Shown one piece after another: positions 25,006 through 32,505 of a DNA stretch of 33,020 nucleotides. The position numbers and the translations under genes were made by a program. Position 1 is the stretch's first letter. Each line of letters opens with the position of its first letter. The stretch comes from Terriglobia bacterium (GTDB taxonomy: Bacteria; Acidobacteriota; Terriglobia; Acidiferrales; UBA7541): contig JAIQFB010000038.1 of assembly GCA_020073485.1 (NCBI GenBank), positions 22,787-55,806 of the forward strand, read 5' to 3'. The notes under the pieces are model-generated. The model did not search any database. It was not told where the DNA came from and saw only the letters and a program-made list of their open reading frames with translations.

Positions 25006-26019
25006 TCAGGGCTTCGGCACAGTGTTGATTGTCTTCAGGATGCGCGAAGCAATCTGGTAGGGATCGCCTTCCGAGTTCGGGCGGCGATCTTCCAGATAGC
25101 CCTTGTATCCATCCTTGATGAAGTTCACGGGCATGCGGATCGAAGCGCCGCGATCGGAGAGACCGTAGCTGAACTTGTCGATGGCTTGCGTTTCGTGCAG
25201 GCCGGTCAAGCGCAGGTGGTTATCCGGGCCGTAGACGTCGATGTGCGCGGCAATGTTTTCGTAGAACGCCTTCATGAGGGCCTCGAAATAGGCCTTGCCG
25301 CCCACTTCGCGCATGTATTTCGTCGAGAAGTTGGTGTGCATACCGGATCCGTTCCAGTCACCCTTGATGGGTTTGCAATACAATACGAAATCCACTTCGT
25401 ATTTTTCACACAGGCGCATCATCAGGTAGCGGGCGGTCCAGGTATCGTCCGCGGCTTTGGCGGAGCCTTTGCCGAAGATCTGGAATTCCCACTGGCCTTT
25501 GGCGACTTCGGCGTTGATGCCCTCATGATTGATGCCGGCGGCAAGGCAGAGTTCCAGATGCTCTTCGACGATTTGACGGGCCACGCTGCCCATGTACTTG
25601 TACCCGATACCGCAGTAGTACGGGCCCTGCGGACCGGGATAGCCCTCTTTCGGGAATCCGAGAGGACGCCCGTCTTTGTAGAGGAAATATTCCTGCTCAA
25701 AACCAATCCAAAAGTCAGGGTCGTTCTCGATCGTGGCGCGTGCGTTGGTGGCATGCGGGGTGCCATCCGGATGCATGACTTCGCTCAGAACAATGTAGCC
25801 ATTCTTGCGGCTTGCATCGGGATACAGAGCCACGGGCTTCAGTATGCAGTCGGAGCTTTTGCCCTCGGCCTGCATGGTGGAACTGCCGTCAAAACCCCAA
25901 AGGGGCAGATCGGAAAGCGTGGGAGGCTTCTCAAATGACTTGATCGTGGTCTTGCCGCGCAGTTCAGGAATGGGCTTTCTGCCGTCCAGCCAGATATATT
26001 CGAGTTTATATTTCGTCAT
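25006..26019 (-). CDS. glnII: Glutamine synthetase type II (GSII)
   Basis: 337-residue eukaryote-type glutamine synthetase that makes glutamine from glutamate, ammonia and ATP. Signatures: beta-grasp domain LPLWGFDGSST, PDFWIGFEQEYFLY, the ligand region AAGINHEGINAEVAKGQWEFQ, GDWNGSGMHTNFSTKYMR, and GLSDRGASIRMP. The length fits GSII (about 330-370; GSI is about 470). GSII enzymes are not adenylylated. The ATG at 26017-26019 has AAGGAG upstream, though about 14 nt away. It is divergent from the GSI gene, with a candidate promoter at 26108-26136, and converges on iorB. Bacteria with both GSII and GSI include rhizobia and actinomycetes; side-by-side placement is noteworthy. Confidence 0.96.
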   Translation of the reverse strand: MTKYKLEYIWLDGRKPIPELRGKTTIKSFEKPPTLSDLPLWGFDGSSTMQAEGKSSDCILKPVALYPDASRKNGYIVLSEVMHPDGTPHATNARATIENDPDFWIGFEQEYFLYKDGRPLGFPKEGYPGPQGPYYCGIGYKYMGSVARQIVEEHLELCLAAGINHEGINAEVAKGQWEFQIFGKGSAKAADDTWTARYLMMRLCEKYEVDFVLYCKPIKGDWNGSGMHTNFSTKYMREVGGKAYFEALMKAFYENIAAHIDVYGPDNHLRLTGLHETQAIDKFSYGLSDRGASIRMPVNFIKDGYKGYLEDRRPNSEGDPYQIASRILKTINTVPKP

Positions 26020-26091
26020 AGCGTTTGGTGGATCTCCTTAATGAAAACTAAAGATTAAGTTCACGGGCAGCGCTAAGCGGACCTAAACCCC

Positions 26092-26104
26092 CGTTCAGCG
26101 AACG
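26092..26104. promoter_or_regulatory. Palindrome CGTTCAGCGAACG at the GSII start point
   Basis: Arms CGTTC and GAACG around AGC. It overlaps the transcription start (about 26101) expected from the GSII promoter, a usual place for a repressor operator. The regulator is unknown. Confidence 0.4.
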
Positions 26105-26107
26105 TGC

Positions 26108-26136
26108 AATGTATCGCGGCGTTTCCCGCGCGTCAA
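26108..26136 (-). promoter_or_regulatory. Candidate promoter of glnII
   Basis: Minus strand TTGACG (26136-26131), a 17-bp spacer and TACATT (26113-26108). Both hexamers and the spacing are identical to those before the divergent GSI gene, and both -10 boxes read CGATACATT with flanks. Confidence 0.65.
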
Positions 26137-26379
26137 ATCGAAGATATCTTTTGGCTGGTTTTCATTTTGTGATCCCAAGGTGGACCTGGGGCCTTGGACC
26201 CTTCTCCTGGAAAACCCCGCGCAAAGCACGTGAATGACCTCTCGAAATGCGTGCCGGCCGCATAAAGACTGGAGAAAGCCACGGTGGGCTGAGCGGGCCG
26301 GCCAAATGCATAAAGGAGCTGTAAGGAAATCATAAGGAAATGGTTATGCTGTGCATAAAAAATATCACCTCTGGGCAAC
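26137..26379. promoter_or_regulatory. Regulatory gap between the two glutamine synthetases, with short repeats
   Basis: Central part of the 448-bp gene-free divergent region. TAAGGAAATCA (26322) and TAAGGAAATGG (26333) are adjacent 11-bp direct repeats matching at 9 positions, and a looser copy TAAAGGAGCTG starts exactly 11 bp earlier at 26311. GCATAAA occurs at 26260, 26308 and 26353. The 11-bp phase and position, about 36-70 bp upstream of the GSI -35 box, fit an activator-binding array. No NtrC/sigma-54 (-24/-12) promoter was seen. Confidence 0.4.
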
Positions 26380-26408
26380 TTGACGGTCCAATCCAGTTTC
26401 GATACATT
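26380..26408 (+). promoter_or_regulatory. Candidate promoter of glnA
   Basis: TTGACG (26380-26385), a 17-bp spacer and TACATT (26403-26408). The expected start near 26415 leaves a leader of about 53 nt. Matches the GSII promoter in both hexamers and spacing. Confidence 0.65.
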
Positions 26409-26467
26409 CCCGCCATCCGTTGCTGGTAGGCCTACATTCCAATCACTTAGTCCCATAAGGAGAGCGA

Positions 26468-27892
26468 ATGGACCCCAAAGGCGTGCTTGCATTTGCAGCG
26501 AAAAACAATGCGAAAATCCTAGATCTTCGTTTCATCGATGTCCCGGGCATCTGGCAACACGTCAGCTACCCGATCGACGAACTTTCCGAGGATTCCTTCA
26601 AGGAGGGATTCGGATTCGACGCCAGCTCGATTCGGGGATGGGCCTCGATTCATGAGTCCGACATGCTCCTGATCCCGGACCCGGATACAGCCTTCATGGA
26701 TCCGTTCCGCAGCGAGCCGACACTGGTGATGATCGGCGACGCAACCGATCCCCTATCCCACAAGCCTTATCACCGCGACCCGCGCCACGTCGCCAAACGC
26801 GCCGAGGCTTATCTGGCCTCCACCGGGCTTGCGGACAAAGCGTTTTTCGGCGCGGAAGCGGAATTTTTCATCTTCGACAGCATCCGTTTTGACTCGGCCC
26901 CGCAGCACGGCTTCTATTTCATCGATTCCAACGAGGGCAAATGGAATTCCGGCCGCGAAGGCGACGGCGCCGACGGCCCGAACCTGGGTTACCGCACGCG
27001 TTATAAGGAAGGCTATTTCCCTGTGCCTCCCAGCGACCACTATCAGGATCTGCGCACGGAAATGGTCTTGAAGATGATCTCCATCGGCATGGACGTCGAG
27101 TGCCATCACCACGAAGTAGCCACGGCCGGGCAGGCGGAAATCGATTTGCGCTTCAACACCCTGCTCAATTCCGCCGACAACATGATGAAGTACAAATACA
27201 TCATCAAGAATGTGGCCGCGAAGGCGGGAAAGACCGTCACATTCATGCCCAAGCCTATTTTTTCCGACAACGGCTCGGGCATGCACACGCACCAGTCGTT
27301 GTGGAAGAAAAACAAACCCCTGTTCGCAGGGGACGGCTACGCGGGCCTGTCGCAAATGGCGCTTCATTATGCAGGCGGCTTGCTCAAGCACGCCCGCGCC
27401 CTCTCGGCCATCATCGCTCCCGGCACGAACTCCTACAAACGCCTGGTGCCCGGCTACGAGGCCCCTGTCAACCTGGCCTACTCCAAGCGCAACCGCTCGG
27501 CCGCGGTCCGCATTCCGGTCTATTCGGAAAGCCCCAAGGCTAAGCGACTCGAATTCCGCCCGCCCGACCCGTCGTGCAATCCGTACCTGGCTTTTTCGGC
27601 CATGCTGATGGCCGGCCTGGACGGCATCAAGCACAAAATCGATCCCGGAGACCCGCTCGATGCGGACATCTTCGACCTCAGCGCCGAAGAGGCCGCGAAA
27701 ATCCCGTCGATGCCGGGCTCGCTGGACGAAGCCCTCGGCGAACTCGCAAACGACCACAAATTCCTGACCGAAGGCGGAGTTTTCACCGAGGACTACATCG
27801 AGCTCTGGATCAACTACAAAAAGAAGAACGAAGCGGACGCCGTGCGCATGCGCCCGCACCCGCACGAATTCCATCTCTATTATGACATTTAA
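26468..27892 (+). CDS. glnA: Glutamine synthetase type I (GSI)
   Basis: 474-residue dodecamer-type glutamine synthetase. Landmarks: [32 protein letters not shown], the [17 protein letters not shown] ligand region, [34 protein letters not shown], and [11 protein letters not shown]. The C-terminus aligns without gaps with E. coli-type GSI-beta ([31 protein letters not shown]). At the adenylylation site, NLYDLP in E. coli, this protein reads DIFDLS, so Tyr is replaced by Phe402 (codon 27671-27673). GlnE-type adenylylation at that residue is therefore not possible. ATG at 26468 follows AAGGAG with 7-nt spacing. It ends at a strong terminator at 27944. Confidence 0.97.
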   Translation: MDPKGVLAFAAKNNAKILDLRFIDVPGIWQHVSYPIDELSEDSFKEGFGFDASSIRGWASIHESDMLLIPDPDTAFMDPFRSEPTLVMIGDATDPLSHKPYHRDPRHVAKRAEAYLASTGLADKAFFGAEAEFFIFDSIRFDSAPQHGFYFIDSNEGKWNSGREGDGADGPNLGYRTRYKEGYFPVPPSDHYQDLRTEMVLKMISIGMDVECHHHEVATAGQAEIDLRFNTLLNSADNMMKYKYIIKNVAAKAGKTVTFMPKPIFSDNGSGMHTHQSLWKKNKPLFAGDGYAGLSQMALHYAGGLLKHARALSAIIAPGTNSYKRLVPGYEAPVNLAYSKRNRSAAVRIPVYSESPKAKRLEFRPPDPSCNPYLAFSAMLMAGLDGIKHKIDPGDPLDADIFDLSAEEAAKIPSMPGSLDEALGELANDHKFLTEGGVFTEDYIELWINYKKKNEADAVRMRPHPHEFHLYYDI

Positions 27893-27943
27893 AGGTCCTC
27901 CGCCAGAAACGGCGAGGCCCGGCCATAGGGAAGGTACGCAACG

Positions 27944-27979
27944 CAAAACGCCCCGATCCGGTCGGGGCGTTTTGTTTTT
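27944..27979 (+). terminator. Rho-independent terminator of glnA
   Basis: Stem CAAAACGCCCCGA / TCGGGGCGTTTTG with loop TCCGG, followed by TTTTT. It lies 52 bp after the glnA stop. The arms share CAAAACGCCCCG with the 24844 terminator. Confidence 0.93.
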
Positions 27980-28025
27980 CTGGAGTCTTCCGGAATAACC
28001 AGATTGCGTGGGAATGCCGTCCCGC

Positions 28026-29159
28026 TCACCGCGACACGGGCGGCTTAGGCACCAGGCGGAACAACGCCTGCGCATTGCGATCCAGGATGGCTTCCGCTTG
28101 CGCGGGCGTCAATCCTGTGCCGGGGTCTTTCACGTAGTCCACGCATTGCTGGTAGATTTCTCCGGTTTCGTAGGGATAATCGCTGCCCAGCAGGAAGCGA
28201 TCGTAGCCAAGAGACTCGCAGGCCACACGCAATGCGGGCGCGTAGGCGTGGGACACGGTGTCATACCAAAAGCGCTTGACGGTAAGGCTGGGTTTCTCCG
28301 CATCGGCAGGAAGAAAAAGCATCCGCTGGTTATTGATCCGGTTCATCAGCAAGCCGATGTCTCCGCCCAAATGCGGCACGATGATGCGCACGCGCGGGAA
28401 TCGCTTGGGAATCTGCTTGGCTAGAAGATGCCCGACCAGCATGGTGTCCTCGACCTCGGCTCCGATGGGCCAGGTCAGGCCGTATTGCTCGACCAGTGGC
28501 GAGCATGCCCCCAGGCCGTGCGGGTGGAAAAATAGAATGGTGCCGCGGCGGTTCATCTCCTCCCAGAACGGGTCGAACATGGGATCGGCCACCGACCTTG
28601 TGAGCACCGACGTGCCCATGGTCACGCCCACCATGCCAAGCGTGTCGAGGCCGCGGCGCATCTCTTCCAAGGCTGCGTCCACGTGCGGCAAGGGAGTGGT
28701 TACGTAGGCAACGAAGCGGTCGGGATACCGCCGTACGATCTCCGCGTATGCGTCATTGATGAACCGGCAGGCGGTTACCGCGGATTCCTTCTTGTCGAAG
28801 TACGGTAATTGCGGAGCGGGCGAGAGCACCTGCACCTTTACGCCGGCGCGGTCCATCATCTGGAAGCGCGCTTCCAGTTCGTCGGGGTTTCCACTGCCTT
28901 TCACGATGCGCGCGATGTGCGTTCCGGTTCCGCCGCCTCCCAGGCTATCGAGCAGATCGAGGTACTTGTCGGGATAGACGTGCCCGTGAATATCGATGCG
29001 AAGTTTATCGGGCGCGCCGGAAGCGTCCACGGCGGGCGGCTGTGCGGCGATTGCGTCCAAGCCCGCAAGGGAATTGCCGGCCGCCAAAGCCGCCACTGCT
29101 CCGCTGGCCGTTTTCAGGAAATCCCGACGATCAAGAGATGCGGATTCTGGTTTTGCCAT
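28026..29159 (-). CDS. Tat-exported amidohydrolase-2 family (ACMSD-like) protein
   Basis: 377-residue metal-dependent TIM-barrel enzyme of the amidohydrolase-2 family, whose characterised members hydrolyse or decarboxylate small acids such as aminocarboxymuconate semialdehyde and hydroxybenzoates. A twin-arginine leader (LDRRDFLKTASG, Arg11-Arg12) with an Ala-rich stretch predicts export. Metal ligands are visible: His58-x-His60 in DIHGHVYP, His212 in FFHPHG, His263 in IVPHLGG and Asp327 in LLGSDYPY. The ATG at 29157-29159 has GGGGGA upstream. It converges on glnA and diverges from an MFS transporter, with which it may share a substrate. The exact reaction cannot be read from sequence. Confidence 0.87.
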   Translation of the reverse strand: MAKPESASLDRRDFLKTASGAVAALAAGNSLAGLDAIAAQPPAVDASGAPDKLRIDIHGHVYPDKYLDLLDSLGGGGTGTHIARIVKGSGNPDELEARFQMMDRAGVKVQVLSPAPQLPYFDKKESAVTACRFINDAYAEIVRRYPDRFVAYVTTPLPHVDAALEEMRRGLDTLGMVGVTMGTSVLTRSVADPMFDPFWEEMNRRGTILFFHPHGLGACSPLVEQYGLTWPIGAEVEDTMLVGHLLAKQIPKRFPRVRIIVPHLGGDIGLLMNRINNQRMLFLPADAEKPSLTVKRFWYDTVSHAYAPALRVACESLGYDRFLLGSDYPYETGEIYQQCVDYVKDPGTGLTPAQAEAILDRNAQALFRLVPKPPVSR

Positions 29160-29479
29160 GTTTCCCCCAAGAAATTGGATTTCGCGCGCAGCACGCGGTT
29201 CGAACCAGATAACCCGAGTGGTTCGATTTCAAGATTATGATCTGCAAAAAAAACGGCGATACGCCTTCGGTGTCTAGCCGGACTGGCCCAGACCAATTCC
29301 ACCGTGCCTCGAGCCATGCGCAATAGTACGACACTCGGCACGCACGGCGCAGCGGAAAGTGGCATCGGCCAGCCGGAACTCATGTTCGGCATAAGAAGGC
29401 CACATGCGCCGGAAACTCAGACACGCCTGAAAGAACCTAACGTACAATATCCATTCTTCCTAGTTCCCAGGAGACGCTT
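29160..29479. promoter_or_regulatory. Divergent 320-bp gap, amidohydrolase / MFS transporter
   Basis: No gene seen. GGTTCGAACC (29197-29206) is a perfect 10-bp palindrome, with the half-site GGTTCGA at 29220-29226. They lie 38-67 bp upstream of the amidohydrolase start and could be an operator. A TACAAT box (29443-29448) before the MFS gene lacks a convincing -35 partner. Short open frames here look spurious. Confidence 0.35.
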
Positions 29480-30799
29480 GTGGAAACGCCGGAAATCATT
29501 GCCGCGCAGAATCCTGCGGGCACGAAACCGCGCCTCACACGCAATCAGGTGCGCAGCTTCTGGGCCGCCTGGGGCGGCTGGAGCATGGACGGAATGGATT
29601 CGTTCATCTATTCGCTGGTGCTCGTTCCGGCGCTCACCGAACTGTTGCCGCGCTCCGGAATTCCGGCCACCACCGCCAACGTCGGCTACTACGGCGGACT
29701 TTTCTTCACGCTGTTCCTGATCGGCTACGGCACAGCTCTGGTTTGGGGCCCGATTGCCGATCGTTTCGGCCGCGTGCGTACAATGATGTTCAGCATTTTT
29801 TGTTTTTCGTTGTTCACGCTGCTGGCTGCGTTTGCCACGGGCATCTGGAGCCTGGCGGTTTTCCGCTTCATGGCCGGAGTCGGCATCGGCGGCGAATGGT
29901 CCATCGGCGCCGCGCTGGTTTCCGAGGATTGGCCAGAGGAACGCCGCACCATGGGCGCGGCGCTGATGCACACGGGCTACTACATCGGTTTTTTTCTTGC
30001 GGGCATCGCCAATATTTTTATCGGCAGCCGCTATGGATGGAGATACATGTTCGCGCTGGGCGGGGTCCCGGCGCTGCTGATCGGATTGATCCGCAATAAC
30101 GTGCAGGAGCCTGCGCGCTGGGAAAACAAGCTGCAGGAACTCGGCGGGAATTGGGCCATGCATCGCGCGTTCCTGAAACTTTTTTCCCCGCAATACCGCC
30201 GCAGGACGATTGTGAATTGCATGTACCTGATCGTTTCATTGTGCGGCTTGTGGGCTGGGTCGGTGTACGCGCCCACGGCGATGACCTATATCGCGGAAAG
30301 AGCCGGAAAAACGGCCGCGGAAAGCGCGCGCCTGGCGTCTTACTCTACCGCCTTGCTCGGAATCACGACTGTCCTCGCCGCTCTGATCGTGCCCTTCATT
30401 GCGGATTGGGTGGGACGCCGCGCGACACTCGCAATTTTCTATGTGGTGATGATGTCCGCGATCTGGCTGGCGTTCGCGCGCGTGTTTTACATGCAGCAGA
30501 ACGCCATCGCGTGGTTCCTGGTTTGCTCGGTGCTGCTGGGCCTGGGCGGAGCGAATTTCATCGTGTATTCGTTCTGGTTGCCCGAGCAGTACGGCACCGA
30601 ATGCCGCGCCAGCGCATTCGCGTTCATCACCAACCTCGGGCGATTCGTTGCCGCCGGATTTACGTTTCTGGTGGGAGCAGGAATTCGCCACTTCCAGACG
30701 TTCGGAATTCCCGTGGCCATGATGGCGCTGGCGTTCATCGTGGGGCTCGCGCTGATCCCGCTGGGCGAGGAAACCAAGGGCAAGAGTCTTCCTGCTTGA
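29480..30799 (+). CDS. MFS transporter, organic-acid:H+ symporter type
   Basis: 439-residue inner-membrane transporter with about 12 transmembrane helices. The MFS signature after helix 2 reads GPIADRFGRVRTMM, with a second copy, IADWVGRRATL, in the C-terminal half. Helix 4/5 has FRFMAGVGIGGEWSIGAALVSEDWPEERRTMGAA, characteristic of the branch that holds aromatic-acid and other carboxylate symporters (AAHS and sialate-transporter relatives). The N-terminus WGGWSMDGMDSFIYSLVLVPAL fits the conserved D-x-x-D/E motif of helix 1. It starts with GTG at 29480, preceded by AGGAGA at good spacing. Divergent from the Tat amidohydrolase; substrate unknown. Confidence 0.92.
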   Translation: METPEIIAAQNPAGTKPRLTRNQVRSFWAAWGGWSMDGMDSFIYSLVLVPALTELLPRSGIPATTANVGYYGGLFFTLFLIGYGTALVWGPIADRFGRVRTMMFSIFCFSLFTLLAAFATGIWSLAVFRFMAGVGIGGEWSIGAALVSEDWPEERRTMGAALMHTGYYIGFFLAGIANIFIGSRYGWRYMFALGGVPALLIGLIRNNVQEPARWENKLQELGGNWAMHRAFLKLFSPQYRRRTIVNCMYLIVSLCGLWAGSVYAPTAMTYIAERAGKTAAESARLASYSTALLGITTVLAALIVPFIADWVGRRATLAIFYVVMMSAIWLAFARVFYMQQNAIAWFLVCSVLLGLGGANFIVYSFWLPEQYGTECRASAFAFITNLGRFVAAGFTFLVGAGIRHFQTFGIPVAMMALAFIVGLALIPLGEETKGKSLPA

Positions 30800-30814
30800 A
30801 CATTCCAAGTAGGA

Positions 30815-30828
30815 CAGGCTTCAGCCTG
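30815..30828. repeat. Short palindrome CAGGCTtcAGCCTG
   Basis: Six-bp arms in the 121-bp convergent gap between two MFS genes, preceded by TAGGA as in the 21814 element. Same dispersed family. Confidence 0.65.
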
Positions 30829-30920
30829 CCGGGTCATTTCCTCGACACAATCGCAAAATAACACACCCTAACAATCACAGAGGATACGCCGCGCAGAACA
30901 GGAATCTGTTCGGTTGTCCT

Positions 30921-32174
30921 TTAAGAATCAAGAGTCTTCACAACAGCCGTTTCAGGAACCGCGCTGCTTCCCTTGCTAGGCAGCGGCATGGCGATCAATC
31001 CGACCGCCATGAGCGCCGTTATGAAAGCAAGCGCGGCGCTGCCGTAAAATACAACCGTCCACGTGCCGGTCTTCTCAAAGAGCCGGGCGGCCAGGCCGCC
31101 CGCAAGAATCGCGGCCATCCCCTTGGAACTATAAAGAAAGCTGTAATTCGAGCCGGCGTTGCGTCCGCCAAAAAAATCTGCCGATGCCGCGGGGAAGATC
31201 GAGTAAATCTCGCCCCAGGTAAAAAACACCAGTGCCAGACAAACGATGAATCGAACCGGGGAGTGATACCCCAGGCGCAGAACGCTGACCAGTGCAAGAG
31301 CTTGCAGCAAGAACGCAATGATCATCGTCCGTTCGCGGCCAAGATAGTCGGAGACCCATCCCCAGAAAATGCGGCCGCCGCCGTTGGCCAGCGGATTGAT
31401 GGTCAGCGCCAGGGTGAACGCTGCCTTGCCGATCCCCAGCGTGTCGGCCACGGAACCCACCTGGGCCGTCACCATCAGCCCTCCGATTCCCATCATCAGC
31501 ATCATCACGTAGAGCACGTAGAATTGAGGAGTCCGCAGCATTTCAAGCGACGTGAACTGCTCGGCGTGGCTCCGCAACTTATACTTGCTGCCCGCCTTCT
31601 TTCCCGCGATTTGCGGGTCATTGGGATCCGGATTGATCAGAACTTGCGCGGCCAAAAATATCAGGAGCCCTTGCGCAATCCCTGTGTACAGGAAAGCGGC
31701 GCGGTAATTTTCCACTCGAATAATGTAGGCCATGAAGGGAACGAACAGGGCGGCCCCGGATCCGAATCCCGCGGCAATCAATCCGGAAGTGAGCCCGAGT
31801 TTGTCTGGGAACCATTTGAGCCCCACGGCTGTCGCGCCGCAATAGACCAGCGCCGCTCCAAACCCGGCGATGGAGTACAGCGTGTACAGTTGCGGCAGGG
31901 TTTTCGCATGCCCCAACCCCGCCCAGCCAACTCCGCACATCACCGCGGCAACGGACATGAACACGCGGGGACCGAACTTGTCCATGAACCAGCCCGATAG
32001 CGGCATCATCCAGGTCTCGAATGCAATAAAGAGTGTGAATCCCCACTGCACCTGGGACAACTTCCACCCTGTTGCGCCGATAATCGGCTTTACGAACAAT
32101 GCCCAGGCATATTGAAGGTTCGCGATCATGATCATCGCGATCACTGCGGCAATCAACCGAATCCAGCGGTTCAT
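30921..32174 (-). CDS. OxlT-type MFS antiporter (oxalate/formate family)
   Basis: About 417-residue MFS transporter of the oxalate:formate antiporter branch, with 12 predicted helices. Branch features: NLQYAWALFVKPI in helix 1, WGFTLFIAFETWMMPLSGWFMDKFGPR, GFGAALVYCGATAVGLKWFPDKLGLTSGLIAAGFGSGAALF, and ANGGGRIFWGWVSDYLGRERTM in the second half. Known members exchange oxalate for formate, or carry other monocarboxylates. I chose ATG at 32172-32174, which has AAAGGA 10 nt upstream and begins directly before helix 1. ATGs at 32201 and 32213 are also open but lack a ribosome-binding site. No oxalate-degrading genes are in view. Confidence 0.9.
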   Translation of the reverse strand: MNRWIRLIAAVIAMIMIANLQYAWALFVKPIIGATGWKLSQVQWGFTLFIAFETWMMPLSGWFMDKFGPRVFMSVAAVMCGVGWAGLGHAKTLPQLYTLYSIAGFGAALVYCGATAVGLKWFPDKLGLTSGLIAAGFGSGAALFVPFMAYIIRVENYRAAFLYTGIAQGLLIFLAAQVLINPDPNDPQIAGKKAGSKYKLRSHAEQFTSLEMLRTPQFYVLYVMMLMMGIGGLMVTAQVGSVADTLGIGKAAFTLALTINPLANGGGRIFWGWVSDYLGRERTMIIAFLLQALALVSVLRLGYHSPVRFIVCLALVFFTWGEIYSIFPAASADFFGGRNAGSNYSFLYSSKGMAAILAGGLAARLFEKTGTWTVVFYGSAALAFITALMAVGLIAMPLPSKGSSAVPETAVVKTLDS

Positions 32175-32505
32175 CTTGGACCGATCCTTTCCGAATCGCA
32201 TTGCCCGCAGCATTGCCAGCAGTCGACGGCCAATTGCGGACGGCCTTGCAAGAATGACGTATGCCTACTGCCCCGGCGCTGTGCGCAGGAATTCCCCGAG
32301 TCCCTCGGGACCATACATTGCTCTACACTTGCTTGGCGACGCAGTATCGTATCAGATTTTCGGCGACTTATTCCCTTTGCTCTGTCAGGAAGCGGCCAGT
32401 GGTCGGTCAACGAACAGCGGCCGCGCGCCGCTTGTGAGAATTACGGGCTAGGGCAATAATGAACGAGGACGGCCGGCAACAAAAGTAAGCACGGGAAGGA
32501 ATTCG
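32175..32505. other. Gene-free divergent gap (331 bp)
   Basis: Lies between the OxlT-type transporter (minus) and the binding protein (plus), so it should hold both promoters. I found no -35/-10 pair good enough to call, and no repeat of the palindrome family. The plus-strand gene has AAGGA at 32496-32500. Confidence 0.5.

Noticed and set aside
26041-26467. sigma-54 promoter (-24 GG / -12 GC) for the glutamine synthetases
   Set aside because: No TGGCAC-N5-TTGC-type element seen; the matched TTGACG/TACATT pairs explain the region better.
26133-26492. Minus-strand frame of 119 residues between the glutamine synthetases
   Set aside because: It crosses the glnA promoter, ribosome-binding site and start; the gap looks regulatory.
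26753-28075. 440-residue minus-strand frame across glnA
   Set aside because: Runs antisense through glnA and its terminator and into the amidohydrolase 3' end; no family features.
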